From contig JAUIMC010000002.1 in assembly GCA_030433215.1 (NCBI GenBank), positions 248,001 through 312,000 on the forward strand: a DNA stretch of 64,000 nucleotides, given 5' to 3'. This DNA comes from Alphaproteobacteria bacterium (GTDB taxonomy: Bacteria; Pseudomonadota; Alphaproteobacteria; Caulobacterales; Parvularculaceae). Shown piece by piece: positions 28,267-36,936 of the stretch (position 1 is its first letter; every line of letters starts with the position of its first letter). The position numbers and the translations under genes are program-made. Below the pieces are notes generated by a model that searched no databases, was not told where the DNA came from, and was given only the letters and a program-made list of their open reading frames with translations.

Positions 28267-29165
28267 CGTTCGATTTCTCCGTCTACTTTTACCGGCACTT
28301 TTATTTCGCAAATATCTTTGACATAGCCGTCTTCGCTCAATTCGCCGGCGGCCTTCAGATAGTCCGTGAACAGCTGACTGTCGGTGTTCATGATCTGAAT
28401 GTCCTCGCGTTCGCTCGCGGGAATGTCCGACGCGACGCGCATGCGGATGATCGGGGTCGGCCGCGAAGGCGGCTCGCCGCGCACGATGCGCCGCGTCGCT
28501 TCAAAACCGTCGACGATCCAGCCCCAGGCCGTATAGCGGCGGTCGAGATTGAGCCGTGCGTCGCCGATCATCAAAAAGAACTGGCTGTTGGCGCTGTCGG
28601 GATTGGTCGCGCGCGCCATGGACATGACGCCGGGGCAATGAACGCCCCACAGATCCGCCGCGCCATTGGTGAGGAAAGTCTTGAGGCCTTCCGGCTGGGC
28701 GGCGGCGGGCATGCCGTCGATAAAGCCGAGGCGCGGGGCGATACGGTCGCGGCCGACCTGGTTGAAGCCTTCGACCTCGCTGGCGTGGCGGGTGAACTCG
28801 GCCTTGAGGTCCGGCTTGTCGGAGCCGCCGGTGCCGTCGCCGTTCGGGTCGCCGCCCTGGGCCATGAAGCCCTCGATCACGCGGTGAAAGGTGAGCCCGT
28901 TATAAAAGCCTTCGCGGGTCAGCTCCTTGATCCGCTGCACATGGCCGGGGGCGAAATCGGGCCGAAGCTCGATCACCACGAGGCCCGCAGGCAGGTCCAT
29001 ATAAAGAGTGTTCTCCGGATCAAGCGGGCGCCAGTCATCGGGCCCTGCGCGCTCCATGACTTCGGCAGGGGTCGGGCCTCTGTCCTCGTCGTCATCGTCG
29101 GCAAACGCGGAAGGGGCCGCCACGGCGAGCCCCGCAATCACCCACGCCATTGATTTTAAACGCAT
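28263..29165 (-). CDS. Peptidyl-prolyl cis-trans isomerase, cyclophilin type (exported)
   Basis: A second cyclophilin of 300 residues with a Sec signal peptide (MRLKSMAWVIAGLAVAAPSAFA), so it should act in the periplasm. It carries the same catalytic motifs: TFHRVIEGFMAQGGDPNGDGTGGSD, SMARATNPDSANSQFFLM and YTAWGWIVDGF. An insertion of about 35 residues (LGFIDGMPAAAQPEGLKTFL and neighbours) and a C-terminal extension of about 50 residues set it apart. It overlaps the cytoplasmic paralogue by 4 bp, giving one operon that serves both compartments. Confidence 0.94.
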   Translation of the reverse strand: MRLKSMAWVIAGLAVAAPSAFADDDDEDRGPTPAEVMERAGPDDWRPLDPENTLYMDLPAGLVVIELRPDFAPGHVQRIKELTREGFYNGLTFHRVIEGFMAQGGDPNGDGTGGSDKPDLKAEFTRHASEVEGFNQVGRDRIAPRLGFIDGMPAAAQPEGLKTFLTNGAADLWGVHCPGVMSMARATNPDSANSQFFLMIGDARLNLDRRYTAWGWIVDGFEATRRIVRGEPPSRPTPIIRMRVASDIPASEREDIQIMNTDSQLFTDYLKAAGELSEDGYVKDICEIKVPVKVDGEIER

Positions 29166-29243
29166 ATCAACTCCTTGCCACAGCCCGCCAGCGGTTCGTT
29201 CCGTCCCATATAGGCGGTTCCTGGTGAAAATGCGAACGCCGCC

Positions 29244-29744
29244 TTACTTCGTGAATTTCGCCTTCAGCGCCACGGCCACGTGGCGGGGCACGAAAGACGT
29301 GATGTCGCCGTCGAGGCGGGCGATTTCCTTGACGAGACGCGAGGCGATGGACTGGTAGCGCGCATCGGCCATCAGGAAGACGGTTTCGATGTCGTCGTTC
29401 AGCGCCTGGTTCATGCCGACCATCTGGAACTCATATTCGAAGTCCGAGACCGCCCGGAGGCCGCGCACAATGATGTTGGCGTTGATGCTTTCGGCGAATT
29501 TCATCAGGAGGGTCTCAAACGGCTCGACGCGGATCGGCGTGCCTGTGGCTTTCGAAATCCGCGCCATTTCCTTCTCGACCATGGCGACGCGCTCCTCGAG
29601 GACGAAAAGCGGGCCCTTGTCGCGGTTGATGGCGACGCCGATGACAAGTTCGTCGACGAGCTTCACCGCGCGCTCGACAATATCCACATGACCGAGGGTC
29701 AGCGGATCGAACGTGCCGGGATAAAGGCCGATAAGTTTTGTCAT
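29244..29744 (-). CDS. coaD: Phosphopantetheine adenylyltransferase
   Basis: Penultimate step of coenzyme A synthesis: 4'-phosphopantetheine plus ATP gives dephospho-CoA. The 166 residues are the usual length. The nucleotidyltransferase motif TFDPLTLGH (about 11-19), VRGLRAVSDFEYEFQM and the C-terminal SIASRLVKEIA (variant of ISSSxVRE) are all present. It is 78 bp from the exported cyclophilin gene on the same strand, with the racemase-like gene 15 bp upstream. Confidence 0.96.
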   Translation of the reverse strand: MTKLIGLYPGTFDPLTLGHVDIVERAVKLVDELVIGVAINRDKGPLFVLEERVAMVEKEMARISKATGTPIRVEPFETLLMKFAESINANIIVRGLRAVSDFEYEFQMVGMNQALNDDIETVFLMADARYQSIASRLVKEIARLDGDITSFVPRHVAVALKAKFTK

Positions 29745-29759
29745 GAGTCGTGAACTCCT

Positions 29760-30506
29760 TCAGGCGGCGATCTGGACGGGCCCGCCGCGCCATAAAGGCA
29801 TGGGCGCAGCCCCTGTCGCTACATCGAGCGCGGCTTTCGCCAGCAGCCGCGTGGAATCGAGCGTCGGCAGCGCGGTTTCGACGCCGTCGAGCAGGATCGG
29901 GATTTCGGTGCAAACCATGGCGACGCCGTCGCAGCCCTCGCCCTTCAGCTTTTCGATGACGCCCGCGTAGAACGCCTTCGACGAGTCGAGAAACTTGCCG
30001 CGCACCAGTTCTTCGAAGACGATCCGGTCGATCTCCGCGCGGTCCTTGTCACTCGGAACAGCGCGTTCGATCCCTTGCGCCGCCAGGGCGCGCTTGTAGG
30101 CCGCGCCCTCCATCGTGAAGCGGGTGCCGAGGACGCCGACTTTTTTCATGCCTTGGCTTTTCGCTTCCGAGGCGACAACATCGGCGATGTTGAGGCCCGG
30201 AATGTCGTAGGCCGGGCCTTCAAGCTCCAGCGCGAGATGGCAGGTATTGTCGGGACAGGCCCAGAAATCCGCGCCGGCTTTGGCGAGGGTCGAGACCGAC
30301 TGGCCCAGCACATTGCGAATGAACGCGTAGTCGCCCTTGTCCCACGCATCCATGCAGCGCCCGAAGGCGATGCAGTCGACGGTGACGTCCGGGTGCAGGT
30401 CAGGCCCGAGACGCGCGCCGCCTTCATGACAGAACGTCGTGAAGCACAGCGCCGCGCCTTCGGCGCTGTGAGCGAGGATGCCGAAATGTTTCAGCTCATC
30501 GCTCAC
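29760..30506 (-). CDS. Aspartate/glutamate racemase family protein
   Basis: A 248-residue two-domain Rossmann-like protein of the Asp/Glu racemase superfamily. The first active-site region reads ACPDNTCH (83-90): Asp86 stands where the classical C-N-T-x-H motif has its catalytic Cys, while Cys84 and Cys89 are close by. The second catalytic Cys is kept at Cys199 in VCTEIP. This pattern could mean a racemase using a different residue, or a related isomerase/decarboxylase. The start overlaps the gyrA stop by 4 bp, so it is in the gyrA transcript. Confidence 0.85.
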   Translation of the reverse strand: MSDELKHFGILAHSAEGAALCFTTFCHEGGARLGPDLHPDVTVDCIAFGRCMDAWDKGDYAFIRNVLGQSVSTLAKAGADFWACPDNTCHLALELEGPAYDIPGLNIADVVASEAKSQGMKKVGVLGTRFTMEGAAYKRALAAQGIERAVPSDKDRAEIDRIVFEELVRGKFLDSSKAFYAGVIEKLKGEGCDGVAMVCTEIPILLDGVETALPTLDSTRLLAKAALDVATGAAPMPLWRGGPVQIAA

Positions 30507-33259
30507 GCTTCGCCGTCTTCCCCGCTCTCATCGCCGTCTTCGTCTTCATCCACATCTTCCACCCGGCCGACTGAGACGACTTTCTCTTCCTCACGGGTGC
30601 GGAAGATGGTGACGCCTTGCGTGTTGCGCCCGGCGACGCGGATGTCGTTCACCGGCGTGCGGATCAACTGGCCGCCATTGGTGACGAGCATGATCTGGTC
30701 GGTGTCCTCGACCGCGAAGGAGGCGACGACGGTTCCGTTCCGGTCCGTGGTCTGGATCGCGATGATGCCTTTGCCGCCGCGCCCCGAGGTCCGGTATTCG
30801 TAGGACGAGGTGCGCTTGCCGTAGCCGTGCTCGGTGACGGTCAGCACGAACTGCTCATTGGCGCCGAGCTCCGCGACGCGCTCCGGGCTGATCGCCACAT
30901 CGGCGACATCGGAATCCTCCGGATCCTCCGCATCGGCCTCGCCCACGGCGCGGCGCATGGCGGCGGCGTGCTTGAGATAAGCGCGCGCTTCCTCGGAGGT
31001 GGTCTCCACATGGCGCAGGATCGCCATGGAGATGACGTGATTGCCTTTATCGAGACGAATGCCCCGGACGCCGGTCGAGGTGCGGCCGGCGAAGACCCGC
31101 ACCGTATCCACGGGGAAACGGATGCACATGCCCGACGCGGTCGTCAGCAACACGTCCTCGTCCTCGCGGCAGATTTTCACGCCGACAAGACGGTCACCCT
31201 CATCGAGCTTCATGGCGATCTTGCCGTTGCGGTTGACGCGCTGGAAGTCCGACAGCTTGTTGCGGCGGACATTCCCCGATTTGGTCGCGAACATCACATG
31301 CAACTGCTCCCAGGCGTCCTCGTCTTCGGGCAGCGGCAGGATGTTGGTGACGCGTTCGTCGGGGCCGAGCGGCAACAGGTTCACAAACGCCTTGCCGCGC
31401 GAGGACGGCGAGCCTTCCGGCAGGCGCCACAGCTTCAGCTTGTAGGCCATGCCCGTCGACGTGAAGAAGAGAAGCGGCGTGTGCGTATTGCCGACGAAGA
31501 GCTGGTTGACGAAATCCTCGTCCTTGAACTTCATGCCGGCGCGGCCCTTGCCGCCGCGCTTCTGGGCGCGGTAGGTCGAAAGCGGCGTGCGCTTCACATA
31601 GCCCGCATGGGTGACGGTGACGACCATCTCATCGCGGGCGATCAGGTCTTCATCTTCGACCTCGCCTTCGGCTTCGACAAATTCGGTCTTGCGCGGCGTC
31701 GCGAATTCATTGCGCACCGCCATCAGTTCGTCCTTGACGATGGTCAACACGCGGTCGCGATTGCGCAGGATGTCGAGATAGTCGGCGATCTTCTCGGCAA
31801 GGCCGGTCAGTTCGTCGCCGATCTCGTCGCGGCCGAGCGCGGTGAGGCGTTGAAGACGGAGATCGAGGATCGCCTTCGCCTGTTCCTCGGAAAGCTTAAG
31901 CATGTCGCCTTCGCTCATGAGGTGGCGGGGGTCGGCGACCAGCAGCACCAGCGGCGCCAGGTCCTTGGCGGGCCAGGCCTTGGCCATCAACTGCTCTTTC
32001 GCCGTCGCCGGGTCCGGCGCGGCGCGGATCAGCGCGACGATTTCGTCGATATTGGCGACCGCGATGGCGAGACCGACGAGGATATGCGCCCGGTCGCGCG
32101 CCTTGTTCAGTTCGAATTTGGTGCGCCGCGTAATCACTTCCTCGCGGAAGTCGACAAATGCGGTGAGCACGTCGCGCAGGGACAATTGCTGCGGTTTGCC
32201 GCCGTTCAGAGCCAGCATGTTGACGCCGAAGCTCGTCTGCAATTGCGAGTGACGGTAAAGCTGGTTCAGGACGACGTCCGGCGACGCGTCGCGGCGCAGT
32301 TCGACGACGACGCGAATGCCCTGACGGCTCGACTCGTCGCGAATGTCGGCGATGCCTTCAATCTTTTTCTCGCGCACCAGATCGGCGATGCGCTGGACCA
32401 TCATGGCCTTGTTCACCTGATAGGGAATTTCGGTGATGATGATGCCGTAGCGGTCCTTGCGCACTTCTTCGATGCTCGCGCGCCCGCGCATGACCACCGA
32501 GCCGCGCCCGAGCAGGAGCCCCGCCTTCGAGCCGGCGCGGCCGAGAATGATGCCGCCGGTCGGAAAGTCCGGACCCGGCACAATCTCGATCAGCTCCTCG
32601 TCGGAGATATCGGGATTGTCGATCATCGCCATGGTCGCGTCGACAATTTCGCCGAGATTGTGCGGCGGAATGTTGGTCGCCATACCGACCGCGATGCCGC
32701 CGGCGCCGTTGACCAGAAGATTGGGATAGCGCGCGGGAAGAACCGTCGGCTCCTCGCGCTCGTTCGAATAGTTCGGAATGTAGGTGACCGTGTCCTTCTC
32801 GATGTCTTCGAGAAGCGACTGCGCGACTTTTTCGAGACGGCATTCCGTATAACGATAGGCCGCAGGCGGATCGCCGTCGATGGAGCCGAAATTGCCCTGC
32901 CCGTCGATCAGCGGCAGACGCATGGAAAAGTCCTGCGCCATCCGCACAAGCGAGTCGTAGACGGCCATGTCGCCATGGGGGTGATAGCGGCCCATGACGT
33001 CGCCGACCACGGTGGCGCATTTGCGGTACGGCTTGTTATGCAGCATGCCGTTTTCGTGCATGGTGTAGAGAATGCGCCGGTGCACGGGCTTCAGGCCGTC
33101 GCGCGCGTCGGGAATCGCGCGGGAGACGATGACGCTCATCGCATAGTCGAGATAGGACTTGCGCATCTCGTCTTCGATCGAAACGACCGAAACGCCGTCA
33201 TGCTGGATGGGGGTCGGCTGGTCGGAATTCTCGGGGGTATCGCCGTTGTCTTCGGCCAC
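30503..33259 (-). CDS. gyrA: DNA gyrase subunit A
   Basis: Breakage-reunion subunit of gyrase, 918 residues. The catalytic Tyr137 is in AAYRYTE. The quinolone-resistance region is [20 protein letters not shown] (91-109): Met98 is at the position of E. coli Ser83 and Asp102 matches Asp87. The GyrA box is QKRGGKG, and six beta-pinwheel repeats follow, with a long acidic tail (about 890-918, rich in Glu and Asp). The start codon is followed by an acidic stretch. coaD and the racemase-like gene follow on the same strand. Confidence 0.97.
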   Translation of the reverse strand: MAEDNGDTPENSDQPTPIQHDGVSVVSIEDEMRKSYLDYAMSVIVSRAIPDARDGLKPVHRRILYTMHENGMLHNKPYRKCATVVGDVMGRYHPHGDMAVYDSLVRMAQDFSMRLPLIDGQGNFGSIDGDPPAAYRYTECRLEKVAQSLLEDIEKDTVTYIPNYSNEREEPTVLPARYPNLLVNGAGGIAVGMATNIPPHNLGEIVDATMAMIDNPDISDEELIEIVPGPDFPTGGIILGRAGSKAGLLLGRGSVVMRGRASIEEVRKDRYGIIITEIPYQVNKAMMVQRIADLVREKKIEGIADIRDESSRQGIRVVVELRRDASPDVVLNQLYRHSQLQTSFGVNMLALNGGKPQQLSLRDVLTAFVDFREEVITRRTKFELNKARDRAHILVGLAIAVANIDEIVALIRAAPDPATAKEQLMAKAWPAKDLAPLVLLVADPRHLMSEGDMLKLSEEQAKAILDLRLQRLTALGRDEIGDELTGLAEKIADYLDILRNRDRVLTIVKDELMAVRNEFATPRKTEFVEAEGEVEDEDLIARDEMVVTVTHAGYVKRTPLSTYRAQKRGGKGRAGMKFKDEDFVNQLFVGNTHTPLLFFTSTGMAYKLKLWRLPEGSPSSRGKAFVNLLPLGPDERVTNILPLPEDEDAWEQLHVMFATKSGNVRRNKLSDFQRVNRNGKIAMKLDEGDRLVGVKICREDEDVLLTTASGMCIRFPVDTVRVFAGRTSTGVRGIRLDKGNHVISMAILRHVETTSEEARAYLKHAAAMRRAVGEADAEDPEDSDVADVAISPERVAELGANEQFVLTVTEHGYGKRTSSYEYRTSGRGGKGIIAIQTTDRNGTVVASFAVEDTDQIMLVTNGGQLIRTPVNDIRVAGRNTQGVTIFRTREEEKVVSVGRVEDVDEDEDGDESGEDGEA

Positions 33260-33435
33260 GCAATCTGTCCTTCAGAATCAGTCGGAAAAGAAGGATTTGG
33301 CATAGCACCCGCGCCCTGCCAAGGCCATGGTTTTGCGACAGTTATATGAAATTGAAAGGCCCGGCGCGGGGCCTGCAAATGACTGTCACATAACCCCTTT
33401 ATGAGCGGATTTTCATCACTTTCCGGGGGTTTTTC

Positions 33436-34875
33436 ATGACCAGATCTGCGCTTTTCGTTTCAACCGCCTTGGCTGCGCTGGGGTTTTCCACATCCGCTGC
33501 CTGGGCCCAGTGCGCCCCCGACGATCCGACTCCTGGCCAGATTGTCACCTGCGCCAGCGACGATACGAACGGCTTCGAGGACGATGACGCAGAGCCCAAT
33601 CTGACGGTCAATATCAATGCCGGCGTGACCGTGTCGAATGACGACGGCGACGCGCTTCAGCTCAAGGGCGCGGCGAACATTGTCAACAATAACGGCGAGA
33701 TCGACGGCGAGGACGAAGGCATCCAGATCGAAGGCGCCAACAGCGTCATCAACAATTTCAGCGGCGCGTCGATTGCCGGCGAAGACAATGGCGTCCAGAT
33801 CGAGGGGAACGGCACGGTCCTCACCAACGCCGCCGGCGCCAGCATCTTCGGCGAAGACCGCGGCGTCGAAGCCGAAGACGCCAGCGATGTCGAGATCTAC
33901 AATTTCGGCTCGATCGAGGGCGAGGACAGCGACGGCGTGCGCGCCGGCCCCGGCGCGATCATCGAAAACAATACCGGCGCGACGATCACCGCCGGCGATG
34001 ACGGCGTCCAGATCGCCGGCAATGGCGCGACGGTCACCAATGACGGAACGATCTCGGCGCTGGTCGACCAAGGCGCGGACGGTTCGAGCGAAGGCATCAC
34101 CGGCGACGACGACATCACGCTGATCAACAACGGCACGCTGGAGGCCCATGACGACGCCTTCCAGACCCAGCTCAACGCCAACATCACCAATACGGGGCTG
34201 ATCCGCTCCATCAACAATGACGGGATCGACATCGACACCGGCTCTATCGTCAATTCCGGCGCGATCATCGCCGAAGGCGTCGAGGACGGCGTCGATTACG
34301 ACGCGGGCGTCGACACGGCGTCCATCTCCACCATCGACAACCAGGCGGGCGGCCTCATCAGCGGCGTCGTCGGCGTCAATGTCGACGCGGACAACGATGC
34401 GCGCCAGTTCATCACTAATGCCGGGACCATCACTGGCGCCGGCGGCACGGCGATCTTCCTCGAGGAAGGCGAAGACAGCCTGACCATGCTCGCAACCGGG
34501 GTGATCAACGGCGTTGCCGATCTCGGCGCGGACGACGATCTCCTGACCATCATGGGCCCGCAACTGGCGGCGGTCGGCGGCGGAAATCTCTTCGACGGCG
34601 GGGCCGATATCGACACCATCGCCTTTGACGAGATCGCCTCGGGCGACCTGATCTCGCTGACCATCGCCTCCCTCGCCTCGACCCTCGAATTCCGCAATTC
34701 GGACGATACGGTCAGCACCCTGCGCTTCGTGAATTTCGAGTTTTTCAGCTTCACGGACGGGGTTTTCGCGGTCGAGGATTTCGCCTCGGCGGTGCCGATC
34801 CCGGCGGCGGGCCTCCTTTTCGCGGGCGGTCTCGGCTTTTTCGGCGTCGCCCGCCGGCGCGGCCTCAAGGCCTGA
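33436..34875 (+). CDS. Acidic beta-helix-like repeat protein with VPxPA-type C-terminal sorting signal
   Basis: An exported 479-residue protein. The signal peptide is MTRSALFVSTALAALGFSTSAAWAQ. From about 60 to 300 it is built of repeats of roughly 20 residues with the words NNGxIDGEDEGIQIEG, SIAGEDNGVQIEG and TITAGDDGVQIAG, which fits a parallel beta-helix. It is very acidic. The C-terminus (about 453-479) is VPIPAAGLLFAGGLGFFGVA followed by RRR, the PEP-CTERM/VPLPA-CTERM layout of signature, transmembrane helix and basic cluster recognised by exosortases. GGGGG precedes the ATG. It is divergent from gyrA. Probably a surface or matrix protein; no enzymatic motif seen. Confidence 0.85.
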   Translation: MTRSALFVSTALAALGFSTSAAWAQCAPDDPTPGQIVTCASDDTNGFEDDDAEPNLTVNINAGVTVSNDDGDALQLKGAANIVNNNGEIDGEDEGIQIEGANSVINNFSGASIAGEDNGVQIEGNGTVLTNAAGASIFGEDRGVEAEDASDVEIYNFGSIEGEDSDGVRAGPGAIIENNTGATITAGDDGVQIAGNGATVTNDGTISALVDQGADGSSEGITGDDDITLINNGTLEAHDDAFQTQLNANITNTGLIRSINNDGIDIDTGSIVNSGAIIAEGVEDGVDYDAGVDTASISTIDNQAGGLISGVVGVNVDADNDARQFITNAGTITGAGGTAIFLEEGEDSLTMLATGVINGVADLGADDDLLTIMGPQLAAVGGGNLFDGGADIDTIAFDEIASGDLISLTIASLASTLEFRNSDDTVSTLRFVNFEFFSFTDGVFAVEDFASAVPIPAAGLLFAGGLGFFGVARRRGLKA

Positions 34876-34891
34876 TTTAGCCAGATCAAAG

Positions 34892-34915
34892 GGCCGGAAC
34901 ATGGCTGTTCCGGCC
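34892..34915. terminator. Hairpin after the VPxPA-tail gene
   Basis: GGCCGGAACA pairs with TGTTCCGGCC across a TGGC loop (10 bp, perfect), 17 bp past the stop codon. No T-run follows, so termination strength is uncertain. Confidence 0.5.
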
Positions 34916-34996
34916 TGCGTCAAGATGAGGCTGCAACGAGTTTATTCCTGGACCTGTCTGCGATATGGTCGACAGCAGAAAGCCCAGGAGAACTTC

Positions 34997-35599
34997 ATGA
35001 CGAATGCAGCGAAAATCGCCGCAATATCAATCGTTTCAAGCCTAATTGTAACCGGTTGCGGCAACTCAGCCGAGACCGGTTCCGCCGCCGCCGCCGAGGC
35101 TGGCGCGAAAAAAGCCGCCGCCGTCTCGCTTGAAGGCTGGGGCGACGCCTCGGCCGAGTTCGTCAATACGGACGGTGAAACGGCCGGCGAAGTCGCCTTC
35201 ACACAGACCCCGTCGAGTGGCGTCCTGGTCCGCATTTCCCTTTCCGGCCTTTCCGAAGGCTGGCACGGCATTCACCTGCACCAGGTCGGCGACTGCTCCG
35301 ACAACGCCGAGGGCTTCAAGGCGTCGGGCGGCCATATCGACCCGGAAGACAAGCCGCACGGCCTTCTCAATCCGGACGGGCCGGAAGCCGCCGACATGCC
35401 GAATATCTATGCGGGGGCTGACGGGCTCGCCGTCGCGTCCATTCTCAATCCGATGCTTTCCATGGATTCAGGCGGGCCGCTCGCCGATGAAGATGGTTTC
35501 GCGGTCGTTGTGCACACCAGCCCGGACGATCACATGACGCAGCCGATCGGCGGCGCCGGCGCGCGCGTCGCTTGCGCGGCGGTGATGCTCGGGAACTGA
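34997..35599 (+). CDS. Cu/Zn superoxide dismutase family lipoprotein
   Basis: Exported SodC-like protein of 200 residues. The lipobox is IVTGC with Cys21. Copper ligands are present as His93 and His95 (HLH), His113 and His173; the disulfide pair Cys100 and Cys193 is also present. Zinc ligands His121 and Asp133 are kept, but the other zinc His is Glu130 (PEAADMP instead of the usual PHAGDLP). AGGAG 6 nt upstream fixes the start at 34997; the frame upstream of it is leader. It is followed closely by a Kelch gene. Dismutase activity is likely but the zinc site is altered. Confidence 0.86.
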   Translation: MTNAAKIAAISIVSSLIVTGCGNSAETGSAAAAEAGAKKAAAVSLEGWGDASAEFVNTDGETAGEVAFTQTPSSGVLVRISLSGLSEGWHGIHLHQVGDCSDNAEGFKASGGHIDPEDKPHGLLNPDGPEAADMPNIYAGADGLAVASILNPMLSMDSGGPLADEDGFAVVVHTSPDDHMTQPIGGAGARVACAAVMLGN

Positions 35600-35633
35600 T
35601 AAAACCATTAGTGGCGTAGGGGGGCGAGACGAC

Positions 35634-36695
35634 ATGAGAAAATTTGAAAGACGCGCGGTGCTGGCCGGCGGGGCGGCGCTTGGCGCCGGCGCACTGCTGC
35701 CGGGCCGCGCTTTCGCAAATGGCGGCCCCATGGGCGCATGGACGCCGCTCGCCGACATGCCGTTTCCGGTGCAGGAGATTTATCCCGCCCCGTTCCGCAA
35801 AGCCGCCGATCCCGGCCCGTCGCTGAAGCCCAATCCGCTCGACCTTCTGGTCAATGCGGGCGGTCTGACGCCGGCCGGCGCGTTCAACGTCACCGACAAA
35901 GTGACGTTTTACGATCCCGCCTATGACGCCTGGGGCTTTGCGACCTCCCTGCCCGCGCCGCGCCATCATCTCGGGCTCGTCAACAATAACGGCTTTCTCT
36001 ACGGCGTCGGCGGCTTCGCCCGCGACCGCAATGGCGGCTGGCAAATGCAGGCCGGCAACTGGCGCCTCACCGACCTCAAGGGCGAGTGGACGCCGATGGC
36101 GGCGCTGCCGCATCCGCAGGCGGAAAGCGTCACGCAATCCTTGCAAGGGTTCGTTCATGTGGCGGGCGGGCGCTCTCCGGCAGGCAGCCGCAACAGTGAA
36201 TGGGCCGATCATATCGATACGGACGAACACTGGTATTACGATCCGCGCGACAATCGCTGGCGCGCGCTCGCGCCGATGCTGACGGCGCGCAACTCCGCCG
36301 CGGGCGCCGTCGTCAACGGCGTTCTTTATGTCATCGGCGGGCGCACCGTCGCCGGCGGCAACACGACCGCCGTCGAAGTTTACGATCCGCTCTCCGACCG
36401 CTGGGAAAAAGCGCGGCCCATGCCGAAGGCGCAAGGCGGGCTTGCGGCGGCGGCCTTGAACGGCAAGATCTACGCCTTCGGCGGCGAATATTTCGATCCC
36501 CGCCCCGGCGGCGTTTTCGCGGAAAGCTGGGAATACGATCCCGACAAGGACCAGTGGCGCGCCGTCGCCGCCATGCCGCGCCGGCGTCACGGCCTCGGCG
36601 CGGTGAAACTCGGCGAGGCGATCTATGTGCTCGGCGGCGCCGCCAAACCGAGCGGCGAAGAAACCAGCGCCGCCCTCGACAAGTTCGAAATTTAG
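35634..36695 (+). CDS. Tat-exported Kelch-repeat protein
   Basis: A 353-residue protein with a twin-arginine signal (ERRAVLAGGAALGAGALLPG, residues about 5-24, ending AFA). The mature part consists of Kelch motifs that should form a beta-propeller: VTFYDPAYDAWGFATSLP, LVNNNGFLYGVGGF, VNGVLYVIGGRTVAGG, VEVYDPLSDRWEKARPMP, LNGKIYAFGGEY and GEAIYVLGGA. It resembles N-acetylneuraminate epimerase-type and galactose-oxidase-type propellers in fold only. It lies 34 bp after the SOD-like gene and ahead of a PQQ-type propeller gene, suggesting one periplasmic oxidative-metabolism group. Confidence 0.85.
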   Translation: MRKFERRAVLAGGAALGAGALLPGRAFANGGPMGAWTPLADMPFPVQEIYPAPFRKAADPGPSLKPNPLDLLVNAGGLTPAGAFNVTDKVTFYDPAYDAWGFATSLPAPRHHLGLVNNNGFLYGVGGFARDRNGGWQMQAGNWRLTDLKGEWTPMAALPHPQAESVTQSLQGFVHVAGGRSPAGSRNSEWADHIDTDEHWYYDPRDNRWRALAPMLTARNSAAGAVVNGVLYVIGGRTVAGGNTTAVEVYDPLSDRWEKARPMPKAQGGLAAAALNGKIYAFGGEYFDPRPGGVFAESWEYDPDKDQWRAVAAMPRRRHGLGAVKLGEAIYVLGGAAKPSGEETSAALDKFEI

Positions 36696-36936
36696 GCTTT
36701 CGCAGCGCTTAAAATCAGGCGGAATCGTCTCCGCTATCGTCCTTCCTTGACGCGCCCTTTCGCCGCCTGAGCCCGCGAAACAGGCTTCACCTCCCATGCT
36801 TGCTGGCTTCTCTCAGGAGAAAGTCAAAATACCGAACATGGTAGTTAATTGCGCCCGGGGAGGCGTTGCGCAGTCTTTGCGATTCTCACTCAGCAAATAT
36901 CTGACCGCAACGCTCCAGCATGAAAAGGGAAGGTTC

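Noticed and set aside
30617-33349. A 910-codon plus-strand frame opposite gyrA
   Set aside because: gyrA is certain on the minus strand; the opposite frame has His/Asp/Arg-rich shadow composition and no recognisable domain.
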